Source: CAVVDY01 sp963819645
GTDB taxonomy: Bacteria; Acidobacteriota; Terriglobia; Terriglobales; Acidobacteriaceae
Length of the DNA stretch: 64,000 bases
Direction: 5' to 3'
Assembly: GCA_963819645.1 (NCBI GenBank)
Contig: CAWFWZ010000003.1
Coordinates: 186,001-250,000, forward strand
The notes below the pieces were generated by a model. The model was not told the DNA's origin. It was given only the letters and a program-made list of their open reading frames with translations, and made no database searches. Positions 56,586-64,000 of the stretch are shown in pieces. Position 1 is the stretch's first letter. Every line of letters begins with the position of its first letter. The position numbers and the translations under genes are program-made.

Positions 56586-59181
56586 TCAGTGGATGCCGCT
56601 GACGACATAGAGATCCGCGAGGCGCAAACGATAGTCGAAGCCGTAGGTAGCGCCGTCGGGTGTGAAGATGGGCGGGTCAGGGAATACCCCTGAGATTGCG
56701 GCCCCGTAGAGGTCGCGAAACGAAGTGCGCGTGCCGGTGAACGGATTCAGCTTGATCAGGTGAAATGCCTGGCGCTGCCGGTCCGGAGTGCCGGCAAACA
56801 GTTGGTTATCGTCGGTCCACCCAAGGATGATGTCGTCCGGGCGCAGACCAGGAATCTCTTTCACCTCTCCGCCGGTTAACGCGACAAGCGCTGCTTGCTG
56901 AACGGCAGCGGCAGCGCGTCGCCGCCCGTTGGTCAACAGCCATTTATCATCGGGCGAAACCAGCCAGCCGAATATGCCTTCTGGAGTGACCGGACGTGGA
57001 GTTGGGCTGTCCAGGTCCTGCATCCAGGTTCGGAGTGGATGACCCGCTTCGTTGGCGATATAGATGACCCGCTTGCCATCGGAGAGAAAGCTGGCCGCGA
57101 TTAGCGGCTGCAGGTTGGGCGGACTGATGCGGCGCGCCTCGCCGGGCCCCACCGGTAGTAGCCAGATTTCTTGCACGGGATCGGTGAGCTTCTGTCCCAG
57201 CGCCCAACGTTTGTCGCGGGAAAGCGCTAACGCGTAGCCGTCGCCCAGTGCGACCGCGGGTGAGCCGTCCACGTCGCGAACAAAGACCTGGTAATTGTTT
57301 GAACTGCTGCCTTCTTCCTCGAAGAGGATGGTCTTGCCGTCGTCGCTGATTGCGCGCAAGTAGCTGAAATCGAGCCAGGAGAGATCTTTCACTGATTCGC
57401 CGTGGTTGGCCGAGACGACGATGCCGCGACGCGCCAGGCCTTGCTCGACCAGCATTTGACCGTTGGCGGCGATGTCCTGCATTCGGAGGCGCCCGGGAAC
57501 TGCCAGCGGCGTGCTGATTTTTCCCGACAAATCGAGAGCGCGAATCGCACCCGATTCCAACGGAGAGGAAATCCAAACCTGGTTTCCCGAGGGCGTCCAG
57601 GCAAGACCCTGCGCACTTTCAAAGAGCGGGCTCTCGGTGACCTTCTCTCCGCTGCTGCGCAGGACAATCGCCCGGCCGCGATCGTCGGAGTTGTTGTCGT
57701 GGGTAATGAATGCCAGATACCGACCGTCAGGGGAGAAGCGCAGATTGTCGATAAGGCTGGCGCGGTGCAGCACCTTGCCGATTGGGTATTCCAACTGGCA
57801 CATCCCGTCGGCGGGCGTATATCGCACGATGGCGAGAGCGGAGCCATCCGGGGTGAAGTCCGCCGCTACGACGTTGGCGATCTCCGGCTTGGGAGCATTG
57901 CTACCGGCGTCAGTGCGGGCCAGGCTGCCGGCAGACATGAAGGTTGCAATGTCAGTCGGCGACAAAGCGATCGCCAATTCGCCTCGCCGCGAAATGGACA
58001 GCAAGCGCGCGTTACGAATGCCGAGCGAATGCCCTCCAACGCCATCGACCGATACCGTGTATAACTCGGGCTCCGGGCTGTCCCATGCGGCGGTGTAGAT
58101 AACGTCTTTGCCGTCGGGCGTGAACCGCGCGTTTCCGACGAGTTGACCGCGCCGATAAGTGAGCTGGTGAAATTGTGTGTTCGAAGCCGGGTGGGAGACA
58201 GAAGACAGCTTCCAACCTAGCGCTACCGCTGCGATGACCAGCGCGGCGATCGCCGCCGCCCAACCCCAATGTCGGCGCTGCTTCACGGTTGCGGTGGAAG
58301 CACTTCCGGAGCCAGTCAACGTGGAGAGGGATTCCAGATCGAAGGCCAAGTCGCGCGCCGACTGAAAACGCTGCGCCGGAGATTTCTCGAGGCAGTGGCG
58401 AACGATGCGATCGAGCCCCAGGGGAATCTGGCGGCCCGACTCCATCAGCTCCGGCGGCTCTTCTTTCAGGATCGCCGTCATAGTTTCAGCGGTAGTTTCG
58501 CGCTGAAAGGCACGCTGGCCGCAGAGCATTTCGTAGAGCACAGCGCCGAAGCTGAAGATGTCGGTGCGGCAATCCACCTGGGCACCGCGAACCTGCTCGG
58601 GCGACATATAGCCGGCTGTGCCGACCACGGTGCCAACGTCGGTCGCCGGAGCGGCACCGGTCATGGTAGCCATGCTCGTCTGCGAGTTCGGTACCGCGGC
58701 CTTGCACTGTCTTGGCCAGGCCGAAGTCCAGAATCTTCACATGACCATCGCGGGTGACGAAGATGTTGTCGGGCTTCAGGTCGCGATGCGCGATGTCCTT
58801 CTCGTGCGCTGCTCCCAAGCCGTGTGCAATCTGAACCGCGTAATCGACCGCCTTGCGATGCGACAGGACGCCGCGCCGCAGGACATCGCGCAGAGTTTCG
58901 CCTTCCAGCAACTCCGAAACCAGATACTGAGTTTCGCCATGCTGGCCGATGTCGAAGATCGCCAGGATGTTGGGATGATTCAGCGCAGCGACCGCCCGCG
59001 CTTCCTGCTCGAAACGCCGCAGGCGTTCCGGATCAGCGGCAAAGGAAGCGGGCAGGACCTTGACCGCGACCTCGCGACCGAGGCGAGCGTCGCGCGCGCG
59101 ATACACCTCTCCCATGCCACCAGCACCGAGAGCGGAAAGAATTTCGTAGGGCCCGAGTTTGGTTCCAGGGGTAAGCGGCAT
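56586..59181 (-). CDS. Transmembrane Ser/Thr protein kinase with C-terminal TolB/WD40-like propeller, frameshifted
   Basis: Start MPLTPGTKLGPYEILSALGA. Hanks-type kinase landmarks: GAGGMGEVYRARD (P-loop), VAVKVLP (Lys), HRDLKPDN (catalytic loop), ILDFGLAKTVQ (DFG). The frame breaks near 58702; the next frame resumes at VPNSQTSMATMTG and GTAGYMSPEQVRG (activation-loop end), completing the kinase by residue about 290. A membrane helix (WGWAAAIAALVIAAVALGWK) and an outward-facing propeller (FTPDGKDVIYTAAWDSPEPE, FSPDGRYLAFITHDNN) follow. One missing or extra base restores about 865 residues. Its position between two ADOP permeases is common in this phylum and suggests sensing linked to transport. 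Confidence 0.88.
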
Positions 59182-59308
59182 CGTCGGCGCAATTATAGAG
59201 GCACTTGCATCGGCAAGACAGCGAGGCAACCCAGCCGGATGATTTATTTCCCGCAACCGATATCGTCTTTCGGCGTCTCGCAGTGCGATCGAGCATGAAA
59301 CCGCTGCA

Positions 59309-62059
59309 TCATTCGTAACGGAGTGCGCGGATGGGGTCGATATTTGCTGCTTTCCTCGCCGGAATCATTCCTGCCACAAACGTAACCAGCAACAGGACAG
59401 CGACAGCCACTCCGAGGGCCAGAGAATCGTGCGGGCTCAAACCATAAAGCTGAGCTTGCAGAGCGCGACCGAAGAACCACGTGGCCGGCAGGCCAATGAT
59501 GAGTCCGGCAAGTACAACGCGCAGCGTGTCCGCCAGTATCATTCCCAGAATCTTGCCGCGCCCGGCGCCTAAGGCGAGACGCACTCCGATCTCTCGCGTG
59601 CGCTGCGCGACCATGTACGCCATGGTGCCGTAGAGCCCGATACAGGCCAGCAGCAGCCCCACAGCCGCAAAGCCGCTGCTGAGCTGGGCAAAGGCGCGCT
59701 CGAGAGAAAGGTGCCGCTCGATCACGCTCGTTTCTTCGCGAAAGTTCACCGCAGGGACTGACGGATCAAGCTGCAAAGCCAGCGACGCCACAGTGTTTTG
59801 TAGCGGACGTGGATCGCCGATGGTGCGTAGGAAAAAGCTGACCTCCTCGGGCACGAACGGATTTTGTCGCAACGAGAAGTACACAGTCGGCGGGACCTCG
59901 TCGCGTATGTGGTGGTAGCGGACGTCGCGGGCAACGCCAACAATTTCGTAGGTAACCGGCGTTTTGCGCGCTCCCATTACGACCTGGCGCCCGATTGGAT
60001 TCTGCCCGGCAAAGTACTTCCGCATCATGGTTTCGTTGATCACGATGACCAATTTGGAGGTGTGGGTGTCCTGCTCGCCCGAGCGCACGGCCGAGCAGCA
60101 GCGGGATGCCGAGCGTCTCGAAGTAATCATCGCCAACGATGTGCCGGTAATAAGGCGACCGCTTCTCTTTTGTGTTGAAGCCGGGGATGTAAACCAGGCT
60201 GCTCGAAGCGCCTTCGCCAACCGGGCTGAACTGAGCGTAGGTAGCTGAGGAAACTCCGGGCAGCGTCGCGACACGCCTCAGAAAGCCGTCGTAATAGTTG
60301 GAGAGTTTGTTCTCGTTGTATCCGTTAAGTCCGGGGCGCACCGTGAAGGCCACGATGTTCTCTGCGCGGAAGCCCAGGTTAACGCGCTGAAGCTTGTAGA
60401 GCGTGCGGGCCATGAGTCCGGCGACTGCAACCAGCAGCACGCAAAGCGCGATTTGCGTCGCGACCAGCGCCTTGCCTGACCAGAAGCGGCTTTCGCCAGA
60501 GTGGCTTATGCCACCCTGCTTGAGCGTCGTGCCGATCGGAACGTTGGTGGCGCTGAGTGCCGGAGCCAGTCCGAACAGCAAGCCGCAGAGCAACGAGACT
60601 CCAAACCCGAAGAGCAGCACGATGGGGCCGAGCTTGACCGAGATACCGAGAGGTTCGCGGTGATTGTTTAACAGTTGCAAAAGTATAGAAGTCAGCGAAT
60701 AGGAGAGCAGGATGCCGGCGACTCCCGCGACCAGTGCCAGCAGCAGGCTCTCCGTCATGAGCTGCCGCACTACGCGGCTTCTCGCTGCACCCAGGCTAAG
60801 CCGGGTAGCTACTTCGGTTTTGCGGGACGGCAGTTCGCGCCAGCATGAGCGCGGCTACATTGGCGCAGGCAATGATGAGCACCATGACAGCGATGCTGGC
60901 CAGCAGCCAGAGCGAAGACGAATACCGCCGGCGCAGGTAGCTAAGGCCGCGCGACGCTGACTGGACTCTCATCGCCGGGATCGGTCGGGTCACTCGCAGC
61001 CGCAGGCGCGTTGATGGTACGGGCAAACAACACCGCCGTCTCGGCTTGCGCCTGTTCGAGGCTTGCTCCGGGCTTCAGGCGGCCAACAACCGTTAGCCAC
61101 CAGTTAAAAGGATCATCAAGATTCTCCGCGGTTCCCGCCGAACGCGATCCATTGTGCCCGGTATACCGACAGCGGAATCCAGAAGTCGGGCGCGACCGTA
61201 GCATCGAGACCGAAGAAATCCGGCGGCGCTATCCCGACAATCTGCGCGGGCGTGTTGTTGACGCTGATGGTCTTTCCGATGACTGAAGCGTCGCCACCTA
61301 GCTGGTTCACGAAGAACTTGTAGCCAACCACTACGACGGGTGGGGCGGCAGCATTGTCATCCGATGGCACGATGAGCCGGCCCGCCATCGGAACTACCCC
61401 GAGACCATCGAAGTATCCGCCGGAGACGCCCTGCAACGTCCCAGCCTCGGCGCGGCCGCCGAGCACGGCGTTGACTCTCTGCTCGTTGGAGGCAAAGGCA
61501 AATACGTTATCGAACACGGTGCTGCTGCTTCTGCACCGCCTCAAAAACGACGGTGGGCATTGAGGTCCCGATCTGCCAGCCCGGAATGTTCGTCCACGTA
61601 GGTATCGCCTTCGAAATCGTGCATGAACTTCTCAGGAAAGAAATCGTTCTTCAAGGCGCTGTTCAGGATGACAAGACGGTCCGGGTCCGCCACCGGCACT
61701 GACTTCAGCATCACGGCGTTGATCACGGTGAACATCGCGACGTTCGCGCCAATGCCCAGCGCGAGCGACAAGACCACGACGGCTGCGAACACAGGGCTCT
61801 TCCGCAGCACACGTACTGCGTAACGAATATCTTGCGCAACGCTTTCCAGCGGGAAGCTGGTTTCGCGTGCACGCCTTCCTCAACGCTGTCGCGCCTGCCG
61901 AAACGCACGCGAGCCTGGCGGTGTGCTTCCGTGGCACTCATACCCTGCTCGATGAGTTCGCGTTCGATGGCTTCAATGTGAAACGCAATCTCCTCGTCGG
62001 TCTGATCATGGAGCCGCTTGCGCCTGCAATCGGGCCTTCAGTCGTCTGAGCCAGTGCAC
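59309..62059 (-). pseudogene. ADOP-family ABC transporter permease, multiply frameshifted
   Basis: Starts at a GTG with TAGGAG upstream: WLRRLKARLQAQ, then the ADOP N-terminal helical domain (DQTDEEIAFHIEAIERELIE). Following the protein needs about seven or more frame changes: ESVAQDIRYAVRVLRKSPVF; FASNEQRVNAVLGGRAEAGT; NLDDPFNWWLTVVGRLKPGA; YSSSLWLLASIAVMVLIIAC; MTESLLLALVAGVAGILLSY; KLVIVINETMMRKYFAGQNP. The C-terminus FVAGMIPARKAANIDPIRAL is in frame. All expected ADOP regions are present in order. It starts 10 bases after padR, the standard PadR-ADOP operon. Confidence 0.82.
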
Positions 62060-62068
62060 GAATCACTC

Positions 62069-62399
62069 CTACGCGGTCTGCAGCACGCGGCCGATGGCGG
62101 CAATGAGCTGCTCGAATTGCGAAACTTCAAGGCCGTACTGTTTGCGTCCCGCGGGAGTCAGCGAGTAATAGCGTGCGCGGCGATTGGTCTCCGATTGCCG
62201 CCACTCGGCCTTGACGAAGCCCTGCACCAGCAGACGCTGGAGTGCCGGATAGAGCGAGCCTTCCTCTACGTTGAGCACGCTCTCGGAGGTCTGCTTGATG
62301 TGGATGCGCGATGCCGTATCCGTGCTGCGACCCGAGACTCAGCGTCTTGAGGATCAACATGTCAAGCGTGCCGGGAAGGAAGGCGCTGCTCTTTGCCAT
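62069..62399 (-). CDS. PadR-family transcriptional regulator, frameshifted
   Basis: The start MAKSSAFLPGTLDMLILKTL (62399) is the typical PadR opening (LPGTLDMLILKxL). The frame breaks after QHGYGIA, near 62310; the next frame gives HIKQTSESVLNVEEGSLYPA, LQRLLVQGFVKAEWRQSETN and RRARYYSLTPAGRKQYGLEV, the winged-helix end of PadR. The combined length of about 110 residues is normal. PadR proteins in this position repress the downstream ADOP permease gene. An inverted repeat 13 bases upstream of the start is a likely self-operator. Confidence 0.88.
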
Positions 62400-62411
62400 A
62401 GATTGTCAATA

Positions 62412-62426
62412 CATAGTCTATCTATG
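62412..62426. promoter_or_regulatory. Operator-like inverted repeat upstream of padR
   Basis: CATAG-tctat-CTATG, a perfect inverted repeat within AT-rich TACATAGTCTATCTATGGAT, immediately upstream of the padR start. PadR regulators usually bind short AT-rich palindromes. Confidence 0.5.
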
Positions 62427-62519
62427 GATGTTCGTCAAGCGGCAAATTGCCCGGACGACAGCGGCACCATATGCGATAAACTTGCCGACTAACCCCCACG
62501 CGCACCAGGAGGCAGGAAC

Positions 62520-64000
62520 GTGCTCTTCGGATCGCGATTGTTGATCGCTATTGCAGTTCTTTGGGCTTCTCAAGCCGTCGCACAGGAGACGCACGATCAT
62601 CCGGCGCCCGAGAAGCTGGGGCAAGTTTCCTTCCCCATATCCTGCAAGCCCGCCGTCCAGGAGGAATTTAACCGGGCTGTAGCTCTACTTCACTCGTTCG
62701 CTTACAGCGCTGCCCGCGAAGCGTTTCAGAATGTTGCCGACCATGATCCGCAATGCGCAATGGCGCACTGGGGGATCGCGATGACGTACTACCACCAGCT
62801 CTGGGAACCTCCGATGCCGGGTGATGCCGCAGCGCGAGGCCAGCAGGAAATCGAACGCGCCAAGCAAATTGGAGCGACGACGGATCGCGAGCGTGGATTT
62901 ATCCGGGCAGCCAGCGTGGTGTATCAGGATGCGGCAACGGTTCCCTACACCACACGAGCGTTGAACTATGAACAAGCCATGGCCAGCCTGGCGGCACAAT
63001 TCGAAACCGACGTCGAGGTGCAGGTCTTCTATGCTCTATCGCTGCTGGCCAACGCGCCTCCTACCGACAAGAATCATGTGCGCCAGAAGCAGGCGGCGGA
63101 GATACTCGAGCCGCTGTATGCGAAGTATCCCGATCATCCCGGCATTACCGCACTATCTGATTCATGCCTACGACAACGCCGAGCTTGCACAGCGAGGCTT
63201 GCCGTACGCACGGGCGTATTCCAAGATCGCGCCTTCGGCCCCGCACGCGCTGCACATGCCGAGCCACATCTTTACGCGTCTCGGACTCTGGGACGATTCC
63301 ATCGCCTCGAACATTGCATCCAGTGACGCGGCGCGCAAGACGGGAGATATTGGCGAGCAGTTGCATGCAATGGACTACCTCGTCTACGCGTACCTGCAAA
63401 GTGGACGCGACGCTGATGCGGCGAGTGTCATCGCGCAACTCAAAACCATGCCGGGCTTGAACGTCGGTTCGTTCAAAGTGGGCTATGCGGCAACCGCGAT
63501 GCCCATCCGATACGTAGTGGAACGGGGTCAATGGGCGGAAGCTGCGCAGATCACGCCTCCTCCGGCGGCAGCTCCACCACATGTGATCGCGATTGCGGTT
63601 TGGGCGCGAGGCTTGGGACTGGCGCGCAGCGGCCATCCAGCTGACGCGACCGGATCCGTTCAGGAACTGCAACGTCTACAGGACAAGCTTCGCGAGTCAG
63701 GCAACGAATATTGGGCGACTCAGGTCGGGATCATGAAGCGCGAGGTGATGGCGTGGTCGGCAGAGGCCCAAGGCAAGCAACAAGACGCCGAAGCACAGTT
63801 GCGCGGAGCTGCGGATGATGAAGACGCTATCGAAAAGCTTCCGGTAACGCCGGGCCCGATCATCCCTGCCCGCGAGCAGTTGGGCGACCTGCTGCTGGAA
63901 CAAAATCATCCCGAGCAGGCAGCCAAGGAATTTCAGACTGCGCTTGTCAACTCACCTGGCCGGCGCGGGTCGTTACAGGGCGCGTCAGAAGCAGCGGATC
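62520..64000 (+). CDS. Secreted TPR-type protein, frameshifted and truncated by window edge
   Basis: GTG start with AGGAGGCAGGAA upstream and a signal peptide (LLIAIAVLWASQAVAQETHD). The Ala/Glu-rich helical repeat regions match the TPR pattern: NRAVALLHSFAYSAAREAFQ, NVADHDPQCAMAHWGIAMTY, YEQAMASLAAQFETDVEVQV. One extra base near 63149 breaks the first frame after KYPDHPGI. The next frame continues HYLIHAYDNAELAQRGLPYA, HALHMPSHIFTRLGLWDDSI and further repeats to the window end without a stop. The HxxH-like HMPSH and HYLIH motifs are conserved in this protein type. Function unknown, periplasmic. Confidence 0.8.

Noticed and set aside
59766..60770. Separate short permease genes for each open frame in 59309-62059
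   Set aside because: The frames are consecutive parts of one ADOP permease in the right order, so they are annotated as one broken gene.

Overview
The window looks like a chromosomal segment of an Acidobacteriota bacterium (Terriglobia-like). This is inferred, not proven, from a combination typical of that group: two very large MacB/FtsX-type ADOP permeases next to a PadR regulator, a Ser/Thr kinase fused to a beta-propeller, five PEP-CTERM loci, a GloVer-repeat protein, GC-rich coding sequence, and many short dispersed palindromic repeats between genes. No rRNA, tRNA, CRISPR array, insertion sequence or phage gene was recognised.

Layout. 1-6.3 kb: the 3' end of glmU, a DUF1059 locus between two copies of a terminator-like repeat, a glycine-zipper lipoprotein, a frameshifted nhaA, and a purH / truncated antitoxin-like HTH / SRPBCC group. 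6.4-16.3 kb: a NarL-type regulator, an XRE regulator, fabG-GNAT, a CPA2 antiporter, an S41 protease homologue that has lost its catalytic Ser and Lys, coaE, a low-complexity secreted protein and a DUF4149 protein. 16.5-23 kb: a PQQ-type propeller, a PEP-CTERM protein, a YchF-like GTPase, a cupin and several small proteins, including a Cys-rich 52-residue protein. 23.2-27.7 kb: a cytochrome c maturation cluster (ccmF, ccmH, a ccmI-like gene and an exported carboxypeptidase-regulatory-like protein). 27.8-34.9 kb: a TPR protein, a class A penicillin-binding protein broken by two frameshifts, a third antiporter, a Tat-exported ferritin-like protein beside tatA, and yjbQ.

35-44 kb is the most distinctive stretch. 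It holds two tandem PEP-CTERM paralogues, a candidate small RNA, an 810-residue exported FN3-helical-FN3 protein, and two genes each behind a well-spaced sigma-54 (-24/-12) promoter that share a common upstream motif. These are a repetitive secreted protein and a glycine-zipper lipoprotein. A membrane-anchored coiled-coil protein and a GloVer protein follow. I read it as a surface/envelope module; its function is unknown. 44.5-53.9 kb: recG, a GerW/YtfJ protein, an orphan frameshifted selA, a Phd/PIN toxin-antitoxin pair, two decayed PEP-CTERM paralogues, a DUF488 protein and a membrane protein. 54-62.4 kb: all minus strand, PadR - ADOP permease (heavily frameshifted) - Ser/Thr kinase - ADOP permease. 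A TPR protein runs off the right edge.

Caution: at least a dozen otherwise well-conserved genes carry single-base frameshifts (nhaA, ccmF, ccmH, the PBP, selA, the kinase, padR and others). So many lesions in housekeeping-type genes point to consensus or assembly errors for at least some of them. Calls of frameshift or pseudogene should be read in that light.
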